Positions 21,832 to 33,587 of a stretch of 60,000 bases of DNA are shown here, piece by piece; the first letter of the stretch is position 1, and every line of letters starts with the position of its first letter. The notes under the pieces were generated by a model. The model saw nothing but the letters and a program-made list of their open reading frames with translations, was not told the origin of the DNA and ran no database searches. The translations under genes were made by a program, and so were the position numbers. Source of the DNA: Liolophura sinensis (lineage: Eukaryota; Mollusca; Polyplacophora; Chitonida; Chitonidae); the NCBI RefSeq assembly GCF_032854445.1, contig NC_088302.1, positions 7,189,338 to 7,249,337 of the forward strand. The letters are read 5' to 3'.

Positions 21832-24803
21832 CTACGGCTATGCCAGCCTCTGTGAAAAATGAGCCAAGAGATGCTGTACTTAATGCAAGTACTGCCCCTT
21901 CAAGCGGTTCCATGGCAGGTCCTCCCCGTGGTCAGCTCTGTGTTCCTCCGCCCCTGGCTCCCCCAGCCCATTGTCAGAAACCTCAAACCTCTGCTCAGAG
22001 GGGCAAAAACTCTGTGGCTCAAAACCAGGAAGTGCCTGAAAAGGACCCAGTGGACATTTCCAGTATAAGAGGCCTTTTTGGTTGGGCAACTATTGATGGA
22101 GTGAGTGTGCCGCATTTACTTAGAGAAGACCAGAAATATGTAGCTGTGCGAATTGTGGAGCAGAAGCTGTTGGCTCGCTTTCCAAACACATTCCCAGAGG
22201 AACTTGGAGAGCATGAACCGTTGGTTAGCTATTATGTGACCCAAAATGAACTAAGGCTGCTAGACGAAATCAACAGTGTACATTGTAACTTTGATTATGG
22301 GCGGCACAAGTTCACAAACAAAGATCTCATAGTTAAACTTAGTGAATTTGAAAACTTTTATAACCTTGTGAAAAGAACTTTTCCACAAGAAGTTTTAGAG
22401 GCCCGTAGACTTGGAATACCACTTTTGCATCCATCGGAATTGGCCAAAAGCAAAAGTGGATGGATCCAAATAAACAATACAGTGACCCTTATTTTCGTCG
22501 AAACGGTGCAAAATATGTTGTCTTACAAATTATAAAGCATGCGGCTAAATTACTGCAAGATGTTGAGATAGCAAAAATTTTTCCCGATGAAGAGGAATAC
22601 AAACTGATCAATGATATGTGCAGTACAGCTGGTCTTAAGTTTCAATTCGCAAAGAACACAAGATTGGTGTCTTTGGAGGATGTTAAACGACACCATAAAG
22701 TTACTTTGGTGGAATTGCCCATTGAAGAACCGATGAAGTTTGCTCAGTACAACGTGGACTCCAACAAAAATGAAGAGGAGGAGCACTCATCTTCACAGCC
22801 AGCACAAATGACAACTCCAAAACAGCAAAGCCCTGTGCCTGCCCCACAAACTGTTCAAATCAGGCCACCTTTTCCAGCGCAACAAAATGCACAGTACGTG
22901 ATAAACCACCAAGCTCAATTGATGCCCCAAAACAGTGGCGTGCAACAACGTGTTGGGGCTGTACAGATGTCACGGCATCCTGCAACTCGGCTGCCTTTCA
23001 TTAATCAGTATCCGGTGAATTCTTCGCCATCAGCACAGTATGTGGTCAGAAATCCTGTCCATCCCACGGCAGGTCAGCAGTTTGCCCCTTACCCTTCACA
23101 AGTTCGTGGGGAAAGTATGATGCCAAGGCAGGCGGCTAACATGCCCCTAACAAGACAACCGCCACCTTACCCAGGGATGCCAGTTACGCATGGCGGTCAG
23201 CAAGGTAGTCAGCAAGGTAATAGACCAGACTACAGCATATCCTCATCACGGATACAGCTTGCAGATTATATAAACAAAAGAGCGACTCAAGCCATGCAAA
23301 ACCGAAGGAAGCAGTTGGCGCCACAGCAAGGCCAAGGGCAAAATGTAAGTCTGTCCACATCTCAGCAAAATTTGGTCAGGGCCAGTGTACCGGGAATGTT
23401 ACCCAATGTGGTAAATCTAAACAGTGCACAGCATTCTATCGGAAGCAACCAAATTCAGGGCTACAGACAACCCGTAGCTCTCTCTCACAATATCCATCAG
23501 GGACCAGTTAATCCAACACAGCTTACTATGATGCAGGCTCTGCAAACCCAAATGCCTCCAGCTCAACAGCAAGCTCAAATCCCATTTGCCCTTTACAACC
23601 AGCCACAAGTTGGTGTTAATCAAATGCCAGGGATGAACAATATTTTGCAAAGACCGCCGTTCCAGACAAATTTGCCAAACCCTATTTTACAAGTGCAAGC
23701 AAATGTCAGTGGTGGAACTTCTGTTGCTCAAAACCCTTCCATACGACCAAACAATTCAGTTACTGTTCAGCAGACCCAGCAAGGTGTAGTTCCCCAACAT
23801 ATGTCTTCATATCAACCCATTCAGCAACGTCCAGTGATTCCAACAGCATCCCAGGCTATGCCCAATGTTCAGTCTTCCAGTCTTGCTGTACTAGCACCTA
23901 AACCATGTAACGAAGATAAAGAATCTAGTGCCGTATCTATAGCAAACCAGCAACCAGCTCCAGTACCAGGTCACCAGACTGTTGAGAACAAAACGTCACA
24001 GGCTTCAGTGCCAGCCAAGACTGATATGTGTACTGTGCCTAATCTTGTGGAGAATGCTTCACTCGACACCGCCTCAGCCCCAAATTCCGGTAAATCTGAG
24101 ACAGTTGATGAAAAGCTTAAAATAAATATTGAAAACAAGCCGGTTTCACTACCAATAACGACGGAGGCTGCTGAAGTGGTGAAAATTTCGCAGTGTGTTC
24201 ATGGGGTGAAGTTCGAGGGGAAAAGTATTTCCTGTTTGGAATATGAGCGTTTGCCTGGAAAATATGCTCTAATCGAAGCTGTTTCCAAACTGTACTTCCC
24301 ACAGAGTAACATCAACGAGTTCTTGTTCGTTTTGGAACAAGTGCTTGGTGTACCAACGACGGCCTGTCAGCCTAATGAAGAAAAAGCCTTCATCCACTAC
24401 TACTGCCTTCCGGTGCCGGTTCTCAAGTGTAATAAAATGGTAAAACTTGATGACTTGAGTAAATATTATCCACAACTAATGTACATGTTCGCTAAGAAGA
24501 ACGCAAACGGTAGTGCCTCAGTTGCGAAAGGTTTAAAGAACCAGAATGCCAAAGCAGCGGATGTGGATGAGAAAGACTCCAGTGGCGTTGTATGTTTGGA
24601 AGAGACGCCACCAACAGTAGATATCAAAGATACGGCTGGGGGAACCAGTTCGTCAACAGCTAACCCTAGTTCTTCCAGCATGCGACCGTCGGGTGCGGCC
24701 AAACGGAAACATTACTCTGGATCAGGCCAGCCCAGTAAACAACCAAGGCGGCTGGAAGATATGGTGGAGCGACTGAAGCAGAAACCAGAGACAAGTACTC
24801 CAG
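21832..24803 (+). CDS. Large coding exon of a repeat-module nuclear protein, unrecognised family
   Basis: Starts after the acceptor at 21831. The first in-frame ATG is at 21840 (MPASVKNEPRD); it is the start unless the exon at 2295 is joined. Residues below count from it. About 81-185: a module beginning GWATIDGVSVPHLLREDQKY. About 207-300: a second copy beginning GWIQINNTV and continuing RRNGAKYVVLQIIK. About 320-740: a Gln/Pro/Ser/Asn-rich stretch, probably disordered. About 778-885: a third, diverged module (VHGVKFEGKSISCLEY, then ALIEAVSKLYFP). Near the end is a bipartite nuclear signal KRKHYSGSGQPSKQPRR. VKNE and VKFE are SUMO-acceptor consensus sites. The reading frame breaks at 22485-22487 (see findings). 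A donor CCAG|GTACAG ends the exon at 24803 in phase 1; TTTG|GTATGT at 24815 is an in-phase alternative. If unspliced, the frame stops at 24832. A role as a SUMO-linked nuclear or chromatin factor is inference; I do not know this family. Confidence 0.85.
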
Positions 24804-26122
24804 GTACAGCATTTGGTATGTATGACCTCTAATTCTTCGTCAGCAAAACCTCTTTTGCTTGTAAAGCCGGGGATAAATCGACCTTTGCTACTGGAAGCGT
24901 ACGAAGGTACGCTGTTTTTTTGTCCCTGAACTAGGGCTGGCAGTCACCGTCACCTGCACGGAGTTGAGAATGTTCTACTTTCCTGCCCAAGCGAATCGTC
25001 CAATTGTACCCAGTACGGCCGATCTACTCGTGCTGGCGTCTAGTTGGTCACAATTGCTCTTCTCGACAAGTGCGTTACATGTAGGTCGACATTGTTGAGT
25101 TGGGTCCTTTTGCTTAGGATCCCATGTCGACCTACGCCTGACTTAACATGAGATCACAATATCTGTCGCTAGGCTTTTTGAATTTGTCAGAAAAGTATAT
25201 GGTGAAGTCTTACTTTTTTTTTAGATGCGGTGAAACTTTCTATATATTCACATCTGGCAATACAAATTTATATGCAATGATTGAAGGTTTTGGAAGAAAC
25301 ACCATGCATAAAGTTTGACGTATATATTTATGCGAAGTTGTATTTTTATGAGCGTAACGTTTTGCACTTTTTTATGTGGAAACAAGTATTGTCATCTATA
25401 TCATCCACGAGGACATTTATTTTTTATCTACTCATCTGATTTGTTTTTCTGACCGTTATACATGTAGCTTTATGGCAACATTTGTGTACACAAAATATCA
25501 ATCCGCTTCGGTAACGATACCGGCAAGTTAATGGGCCGCGCCATTCTGTCTTAATGGATGGATGATAATGGTTTGACGCCACATTTGGACCTGCGTGGCC
25601 ATGTGGACAGCGTACCCGCGTGGAGCAATGACCCAGGAGCCTCTCACTTGTGTGGTCACTGCGAGTGAAAGCTCAGCTCATGCTGGCTGTTTCTTCAGTA
25701 CATGGGAAGGCCTGCGGATGGTCGTGGATGCTGGTTTCCTCATATCATAATGCTGACAGCCGTTGGATAAGTGAAATATTCTTGAGTACGGTGTAAAACT
25801 CTCAATAGAATAAACAAATTAACGCCACATCGGCAAGTTCTGACGTGAAGGTCCAGAACAAAACAAGAAAGGGAAGGTATGGCGCTGTGAATAACTTGGT
25901 TGGTTGTTTATCACAATAGTTGTAGTAAACATTATGTTTGTTTTTTAAATTCTCATAAAATTAACATTTGTAACATTCTACCTACAATAGATTAAGGTAA
26001 TGGTGACTTTCGTTTGGCTTTAAAATTGTGCATTGCCATCCGATAGGAGTGATTTTTGAAGGTCATAAGCTACTCGGCAAAGACCAGGATGTAAACGTTG
26101 TCTCTTCTGATCTTGCCTTCAG
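24804..26122 (+). other. Last intron of the 22 kb gene
   Basis: Bounded by GTACAG at 24804 and TGATCTTGCCTTCAG ending at 26122. It contains a perfect 7-base-arm hairpin AGCGTAC/GTACGCT (24896-24913) followed by a T-run, a 12-base inverted repeat GTAGGTCGACAT/ATGTCGACCTAC (25081-25092 and 25124-25135), a LINE-tail scrap near 25545-25595 and a family B SINE at 25600-25818. Confidence 0.65.
25600..25818 (+). mobile_element. SINE, family B, within the last intron
   Basis: Matches family B from CAATGACCCAGGAGCCTCTC through GCTCAGCTCATGCTGGCTG, TGGGAAGGCCTGCGGATGGT and TAAGTGAAATATTCTTGAGT to GGTGTAAAACTC with a short A-rich tail. The first part of the tRNA-like head is missing. About 50 bases upstream (25545-25595) is a scrap resembling the LINE tail (ATGGTTTGACGCCACATT). 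Confidence 0.8.
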
Positions 26123-26199
26123 ATACTGCTGACGGCAATTCCACCACCATGAAGACGGGGTCCACATCGGCGGAAGATGGTGTGATCGTCATTGAATGA
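26123..26199 (+). CDS. Terminal coding exon of the 22 kb gene
   Basis: A pyrimidine-rich acceptor (TTGCCTTCAG) precedes it. Joined in phase 1 to the G that ends the large exon, the frame reads D-TADGNSTTMKTGSTSAEDGV and closes with IVIE before a TGA at 26197-26199. The final DGVIVIE, a short hydrophobic run next to acidic residues, has the form of a SUMO-interacting motif. It also fits the SUMO-acceptor consensus sites in the main exon. The exon is too short for ORF-length screens; the acceptor, the matching phase and the biased ending support it. The alternative is that the protein simply stops at 24832. Confidence 0.6.
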
Positions 26200-26525
26200 A
26201 GTCAATATCGACCTCCTTATTAGTTCTACACAGTACCAAAGACTCGCTTTAGGAACCCCTGTACAGTGTGCTGGAATCGATTTATGAACAGTGCTATATA
26301 AATTTGCTGGAAACAGCGTGCACATGGGAATAAGTCCTGTTTTTTCTCCGTCAAGACCATGATGTGAAGATACGACGTTCCACTCAAAAATGTTCAGGAT
26401 AGCCTTTGTATTGCAAAAACGTTGTACATAGCGATATTGTTTGTATAGTTTTTATTATGTGATGTATATTTGCCCAATGTATGAAGCTATGTATGGTCTT
26501 CCAGTAAACTTTATTGTGTAGCTGA
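26200..26525 (+). other. Probable 3' UTR of the 22 kb gene
   Basis: Non-coding DNA after the stop. AGTAAA at 26503-26508, a known variant poly(A) signal, is followed by a T/G-rich stretch that could serve as the downstream element. A canonical AATAAA occurs only near 27339. The end is therefore uncertain. Confidence 0.35.
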
Positions 26526-29329
26526 TGTTTCACCCATGTTAGTTACACATATCTTGTTGTAAGGTGTTTCATTGGAACCAGAAATTGCTTCTTTAAAATG
26601 TCACTATAACCTTTTTGGAAACGCCCCCTTTTCCTGATCTTCTGGTTTCTCTCTTGCTAGTCGACCTCATTATGTACTCTATGGATTCTGCCATGCAACT
26701 GAGTGTCAATGTATAGAAACCGATCAACCGCCATAGGTCAAGAAAAAAACGGTGACTGCATCTCGTGTACTTCTTGAATGATATTTTAAAGTGCATTCAT
26801 TTCTTTTGAAATGATTTTTACCTGAATGTATTTCTTTCATTTTCTGCATATCTGGGTTGCCGTACCTTGTTTCGCTTTTATTTTAAATGAGTAGTACATT
26901 TCTTCGGTTCCAGAGTTACATGATTTTTATGGTTTTCTTTCCATCAGTTGATGGCGTTACATCAGTTCTGGGCTACATATTGAGGTTGTGTTTTGGAGGA
27001 TGAGAGTAAGAAAAACTGAAAGTCCGCCCATTCGATCTACTAGTTTACAAGGTGAGCAATATTAAAGTTGCACTTAATTAAACGAAACAACACCGAAGTG
27101 TGTGAATTAAACCACTCCCATTTTCTTTCAATTCGTCCGCAATCGATCACTTCGCTGGCATAATTCCAAGCTTCCTGTATTGTTGGATATGAGAGTCAAC
27201 CTCACCTGGCTTAATTTTCGGTTGGATGTAGAGTGGGGCAACTTATTCTGTAGCGTATTTTGTGGCTCTCTCTTATATTTGACAATGTTTTATCTACCTC
27301 AAAGCTAAAGACCACTTCCACAAAGAACGTGTGTTAAAATAAATTTACAAGTATCGTAATTACAATTGGGGCCGTGGACTTTATTCAAGTCAAGAACGTG
27401 GGAAGGCCTGCCGGACGGTCATGGGTTTCCCCAGGGGCTCTTGTTGTGTTGGGGTGTTTTGTTTTTAAAATATCTTTTATAATATCTTTATAGTGCATTT
27501 GTTCTTTCACGTCCTTGGTGAACAAAAAAATACCAACCCTAACATCATTGCAACTCGGACTAGTCATGATTGGAATCCGCGAGAGAAAGTTTTTCACTGT
27601 TGATGAATGGCTTGCATGATATGATGACATGTTTACTTGTCAGGGAAAAGTGTTGATAAGCAACGTTTGTATTTGAGGGTATCGTAAAGTTTCCATGTTG
27701 ACACGCATTTTTCCATGTCGGCAATGATTCATATGCAGTTTCCTATTCGAAACATGTTGATTAGCAGTTTTTTTGACAGGCAAATGTTACTGACTAGAAT
27801 ATGTTGCAAAGTTCCTTTGTTGGAACATGCTGATGAGCAATTTCCACGGTGAAAATTTTTGAACTTGTTTTAATTCGTTATGTTACTTTCAAAAGAACTA
27901 ACCAGTTAAGTTTAACAGAAAGTCTGAGTGTGGATGGAATGTATTCTATTATTGCAGAAGATTATTCTGTCATTTTAGCAGATTGTTCTATTAAATATGA
28001 TACACGTATTCTGTTAATTCATCTTAAAATATTGTATTCGACTGCAGAATATAATGTTGAATATGGCCCAGTGTTATATTATGATAACAGAATACAGACT
28101 TTTTGTTAAAATGAACAGATGTTGATTTTCGTGTAATGAATGAAAGTATCGTACTTATTGCAATACGCACAAGGCCACTATGCCTCGCAGCATTAGAGAA
28201 CGGCTTCATTGTAGGGTAACGTTTTATGTCCAACTTAGCTGACACTTTTTTGTAAAAAAAAAAAACCAAAGCAATAATTCATATCATAGTTATATGTATA
28301 TGTATGTATGTATATTCAAGTTCTGGAAGCAGGATTCTATTAGCGCTAGTATTTTCATCACAATTGTATCCAAAATACCCACCATTCAGTGTATAAATAA
28401 ATTTTCACGCTCATTCATATGTTAATCATTAACTATTGGCTGTTTTAATTACACAGTCTTCAATAAAACCCAAAGTGTTTATTGATTTATTTTTATTCAA
28501 ATGCATACACAAGATAAATCTCAAATCTGTCTGATCTTCAGCAGCTTTACAGCCAGACGAGATAAAAAAAAGGAGTACTACAATAGGAATGTTCAATACA
28601 ACTGGAGATTTTAAGGCATATATGGATCCACTCACCAAAAAAAAAAAAAAGACCTAAATAATGGGGATTTGTCCAACTCCCGGCAGGAGGTCCTTTTTTT
28701 TTGGATTTACGTCAAATGTTCCTTTCCCAGATCATCATGATGACGTCACATTAAGGTCCGTTCGAAGTTACAACAGAAACTGATAGATTGTAACGACGTA
28801 GACGTTACGCTACAATTCATTCTTGACGTGACAATGGCTCGAGATCCTGTTTTACACTAGCGCCACTTCACCGGTTCAAAAATATGCCGCCTCCCCATTA
28901 AGCATCTGCACTTGTGACCTCGCTTGTTATTGTCCATGCTTGGGATATGATATCAGTAATGTCGAAAAAAGATATCTGAGGGCCTGTTTGGCAAGCCTTA
29001 AAAATGAGATTTATGACAAATACCGATATACAGAAATAAAGGACTTGTGGGTTACGAAACACTCGTCAAAGCCCGGAATGACCGTGATTCCTGCATGATC
29101 TCTGAAATCAAGACGATGTCCGCTCACTACACTTTGGCCTAAATAATGGCTATGCTTCATCATTGACAGATAAACCGTACAGTAAAGCGACAAGTCTAAG
29201 CGCTAAGCGCTCAAATGTCTTGGCTTCAGGACTACCCTGTAAATTTGTATCGCGGGAAGTTTCGTTAAAACTTGTTGCAGTAGGCGTCAAAGGTAGTCAA
29301 GAGAATCCTTCCTCACCAATTGTTAACAA
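26526..29329. other. Unassigned DNA with small repeat scraps
   Basis: No gene is seen. 27395-27440 is a fragment of the family B SINE body (GTGGGAAGGCCTGCC...GGTCATGGGTTTCCCC). 27680-27845 has a loose repetition of phrases of the CATGTTGA...AGCAATTTCC type. AT-rich elsewhere, with an A-run near 28637 and a T-run near 28694. Confidence 0.4.
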
Positions 29330-29575
29330 AGCACACATTCAACCACGCGAGTTATGGAAAGAGCCAACACAGAGCAACGCTAACTACGCGCGTCCTTGGA
29401 AAAAGGCAACACTAACCACGCGAGTCCCTGAAAAAAGGCAACACTAACCACGCGAGTCCCTGAAAAAAAGGCAACACTAACCACGCGAATCCTTCGAAAG
29501 AGGCAAACACTAACCAAGCGAGTCCTTGCTAAAAGTTAATACAGGGCAACAGTAACCACGCATGTCCTTAGAATA
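29330..29575 (+). repeat. Minisatellite, 32-41 bp units, about seven copies
   Basis: The phrase GGCAACACTAACCACGCGAG followed by TCC and an A-rich spacer repeats. The three central copies are nearly identical at a period of 32-33 bases; the outer copies drift in sequence and spacing. Confidence 0.85.
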
Positions 29576-29589
29576 GCTAAGAGCATAAC

Positions 29590-29700
29590 AAAGTTATCAA
29601 ATGGTCAATGATAACTGGTGGAATACGGACTCTTGTCAATTGACCCCCGGGTTTTCATTTTATCTGTAAATGCTTAAATAGTGATAAAGTACACGGACCC
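29590..29700 (+). repeat. Dispersed repeat, family G, copy 1
   Basis: Shares GGAATACGG, CTTGTCAATT, GGGTTTT and TGTAAATGC in the same order and spacing with 51875-51975. It is one of a pair of diverged copies of an unnamed element. Confidence 0.5.
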
Positions 29701-31063
29701 AAGCTCCATGACTTACAATCCACCAATAATCCCTCAAATAGTTGAAATAAAATAAGGCCGTCCAGCGGTAACCAGACGAATTCAAACCATTAAAAATCTG
29801 AACACATCCGACCAGGTTGCCGTATTGATTGTTTTATTGATGCAGCACTACTCTGTCGACGAGGTCTGTTGGCTCGCCTAATACACTACTCACAATAAAG
29901 TGACAACAAAGTCTACTCTGCATAGTGGAGAGTAACACTGAAAACGAGACATGATCTTAGAGGTGCATTCGAGGAGATTTTGTTACCTATGACCAATGCC
30001 CCACCAAGCATAAAACCGTTCTTGTCAGTTACCACAGTTAACACAAACCAGTAATCGATCCATTTATAGGTTTGAGGGAGATTCCTTAACAAAATACTTG
30101 CATATGTTTGAAGATTACAAATACTTGCTCCAATGTGATGTCACTTTAAACTATGGTGAGGTCCTCCTCTGCTATGTGGGGAGTACCCATATAAATGGTT
30201 CGGCAACGTTTCAAAGCACTTTTCGTTGCTTGAGGGATATAGAAAGTCAGAGACTGGAGAAGTCTCGCGCGTAATTATTATATCAGCATACGAATAGCAA
30301 ACAGAATAAATGTGCTAGCTGAAATCAAACATACGTACTTGAGCAACTTCTATACTTCCGTATTATCCGGTAGGGGAGGAAGTTCTCAGCACTGACCAGG
30401 ATGTTTTCCGCGATTTCACTCCACACAGGGCGCATTTTGAACACTCACCGCAATCCATACAGTGTGCAAATGCTATAAAGCTTGGTGACTTCACGTGTAC
30501 GATTTAAGGTCAATTCAGTCCAGACATTCACAAGACGTAAAAATAAATCATCCCCTCACTTGTAGAATATAATTAAGTTTCCCAATAAAAACTGTCGGCC
30601 GTCAGATTGTTGTTGTTACTGCGTAGGTCATACGACCCGGTCTTCGACAGAGATTGTAACTGTAGATTCCCTCGCTCTGGCTGCAGCTGGTGCCTGGATC
30701 CTACGTTCTCTGAAGACTGCTTGTCTTTCGCGAAAAATATACTGTGTAATTAGTGCGTCTGATGAGAAAAAAATCGTCAGTAACTTGACAAAGGTCGCTG
30801 GTTACGTCGAGCATTCCCGTTTCCTCCACCCATAAAACTGACCACAATGGTTAAAAAAAATTGAGTACATAGCGTTAGGCAACAATCGAATGAATAAATC
30901 GACTAGCTAATGTAGAAAAACAAATTTGCATATTCCAGGAGATTCCCATTGGTTTGAGAATTAAATGTATAAAAATCAGTTCATTGTACCAAAAATGATT
31001 CGTTTTTGCCGTTTCTGTAAAAAAAACATCCTAGGTCTAGTGTGGTGCTCTGCATGAAAAAGG
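29701..31063. other. Unassigned DNA with a SINE scrap
   Basis: No gene is seen. About 30795-30905 resembles a worn family B 3' half (TTTCCTCCACCCATAAAACTGACCACAATGG, with a tail CAATCGAATGAATAAAT). Confidence 0.4.
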
Positions 31064-31172
31064 TTACGTACGTGGGAGGGTCTGCAAACTGCGGATGGTC
31101 GTGAGTTTTCTCAACCATAAATATTCTTGCGTATGGCGTAAAACACCAATCAAATAAATAAATTGAAAAAGG
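31064..31172 (+). mobile_element. SINE family B, 3' fragment
   Basis: Contains ACGTGGGAGGGTCTGCAAAC, CGGATGGTCGTGAG, ATATTCTTGCGTATGGCGTA and AAACACCAATCAAATAAATA in family B order. The head and part of the centre are deleted. Confidence 0.8.
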
Positions 31173-31261
31173 TTGGGAAATGAAAAATACCAGATCAAAA
31201 GAACAGAGATTAAATGCTTTCAGAAACCGAACACCCCGTGAAATTTAGGCTGGGAAGTCTG

Positions 31262-31293
31262 TTTTTTTTTTTTTTTTTTGTTTTTTTTTTTTT
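31262..31293 (+). repeat. Poly-T tract (T18-G-T13)
   Basis: A homopolymer interrupted by one G. It may be the reverse of a retroelement poly-A tail, but no element body is recognised beside it. Confidence 0.95.
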
Positions 31294-32544
31294 GAAAAAG
31301 TGTATGTATGGTATGAATACATTCAGATTGCCCAAACTTTGGCCAGGTATGAGTTTTATTGATTAAAATTTCTGGCGAGAGGGTACAACGTTTTCGGTGG
31401 TGAAGAGGTTGCAAGTGGCGTCACCCTGACGTACCCCTCCCAGCTCCTGACAGAGAAAAATCTAAATGTTAACTACTCTCCTTAGACAAAGGCCGTAGCC
31501 TTACTGTCTACCAACCTTTCGTAAAACACCCTGCAAGTCCTTGTACAGGGGATGTGGAGACCGCTAATCCACACTGACCAATGGAAACCAACCTAGAAAC
31601 ACCCTGTTGAGAAAGCAGTTGTTGTTGTTGTTTCATATCAGAAGTCTGTTTCACTCCGTTGAAAAGTTTGAACCACTGGATTACATGTATGTTAGAAGAA
31701 GGTTTGCCAATACGGGTTGTGTGTATTTTTTTAGCATGAGGTTTGGATTCTACGGAGTGGCTCTGTGAGGGGGTCTGAGAGTGCTGGGCTAACAGTACGC
31801 GTACTCGCAGCGCCGTGAAGCAGAGAGGCTTCCCCGTTTCTGTCTTCAGTTGTAACTGATACTTTTCTTTTCCGTGAAGATCATGCCTGGAAGACTTCAT
31901 CTCCGATGTATGCAAAGAGCTGTTTGACCCTGCATTTCTCACAAACAATAATGTCATTCTATACGAATTCATTTAATTTAGTGTTCTGTGGTCAACGTCT
32001 TACTTTTTGGTTAATTATGAATATTAATGAAGACACACCCCACCTCTAACAATGAAAATTTGTAGCCTTTCACGAAGGCTTTCAGCTTGTACAGAGTGCT
32101 CATTGACTAACAATGACCGTATCAACCACCACCAGAAGAACAGAGCCTAAAACCATAAGGTTATCGGGAACTGTTGCAGATGGAGAAACGACAACCTGTG
32201 TCAAGATTTTCAGGCCTGCCTTTTCACAGGCAAAGTGGGCACCAATACTTATTGGTCACAAAGTATTTAGGGTCGAGTTGCCGGGCTAAACATTAACATA
32301 GTCGCTTGTGGAAAATAAATAGTTGTCATCCAAGCAGCGGGGACAATTGAAACAGTAGAAAACCCACGATTACTTCTCCGGGTAGAGATAGAGGCGAATA
32401 ACGCAGTCCGGCGCTCGTAAGCTTTTGGACCCAGTGAGCACTTGGGCTTTATTGTCACACATTTCTGCGTTCATTTGTTGAATGTTTTATTTGACATCAG
32501 CCATGACTCGGTCACATCAAGGTCATACCAAATGTCGTCTTGTC
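31294..32544. other. Unassigned DNA
   Basis: A minus-strand open frame of 154 codons (31508-31972) is the only long one. It lacks motifs, and no splice or homology cue supports it. Confidence 0.4.
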
Positions 32545-32605
32545 TTTTAACGGAATGAATGAATGATTATAGCTTAACGTCACAGGCAGTATTGCAACGA
32601 TATTG
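32545..32605 (-). mobile_element. LINE 3' tail scrap, minus strand
   Basis: GGAATGAATGAATGATTATAGCTTAACGTCACAGG and the following bases match the reverse of the LINE end at 4455-4540, with several changes. Confidence 0.6.
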
Positions 32606-33236
32606 TGCTGACTCTTTTAAGGACGGGAAAACATGAACATAAGGCAATCATCATACCAAGTTTATTGTTAAGTATAACCTTCAATATGTTTTATCATTTT
32701 TCTTCAAGAAGAAAGGGACTTTTCTGAATAATTTTCCTGTGGTGGTGTTTTGGACAGCCTCTTGATGTGGGCGAAGCCCGACGAATTTGTACCCAAATAT
32801 GTTCGAAATACAGGTCTAAAACTTGCTCTCCAATTTGGTCTATTGTCTTTTGGTCTTTACTGTTTTTTATTGCAAATGTGTTATACAAGAATAGTCGTTT
32901 TTGTTTGTTCGAAAGTGTATCATCTGATAATAGTATTATGTTCATAGTTTCGGTCAGTCTCAGCTTCCAATGCAATTGTCCAAAGTCATAACAGCAGCAG
33001 ATTTAGTTACTATTTAATTAACTTTTGCTCAATCATTTTTGGGCTAAGTAAAACTGAACACCTGGGATAAAGTTAATTCTGGTATTAAATCTTTAAAATT
33101 TTTTGAACAATCGGGTCCATATTTACATATTTAATATATTCAAAAATGTTCTCATAATGTAGATTCAGCACATCTGTTCGGATATAAACAACAGATTCAC
33201 ATTCATGCAAATGTATTAGACATTCTTCACATCTTC
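32606..33236. other. Unassigned DNA
   Basis: No gene or repeat is recognised. The 3' end of this stretch carries the left target duplication of the SINE at 33237. Confidence 0.4.
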
Positions 33237-33577
33237 ACCCGCCCCGATGGCTCAGTTGGTAGAGCATCCGCTTCTGGGGGCGGTAGATCCAGGGCCACCC
33301 CTAAGACCTAAAAAGAGGACGTTATAGCTTCCTCGGTTGGCGCTCAGTATTAAGGGGATAGTGCAACGACTGGTTGACCCGTATCAGTATAATGGCTCGT
33401 GTGGGGCGTCTTACTTGCCTTCAGCAAGTCGTCACAGTGAAGCAGCACTAGATAAAAGAGCAGTGGAATTCCGTCCTGCAACAAGGAGGCACATTACACG
33501 CACATGCTTTCTAAGGACTCCTTCGTCGTCAGATGACTGAAAAATTGTTAAGTACGACGTTAAACCCTAAGCACGCA
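33237..33577 (+). mobile_element. tRNA-derived SINE, family A, copy 2, with target duplication
   Basis: The best-preserved head of the family: GCCCCGATGGCTCAGTTGGT at 33241, with an A-box consensus TGGCTCAGTTGG at 33248-33259. The body and tail match the other copies (TGAAAAATTGTTAAGTACGA, then CGTTAAACCC). A perfect 10-base direct repeat TCACATCTTC flanks it (33227-33236 and 33578-33587), which shows insertion by target-primed copying. Confidence 0.92.
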
Positions 33578-33587
33578 TCACATCTTC

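Noticed and set aside
31508-31972. 154-codon minus-strand open frame
   Set aside because: No domain, no repeat and no splice signal; composition is ordinary for chance frames in this DNA.
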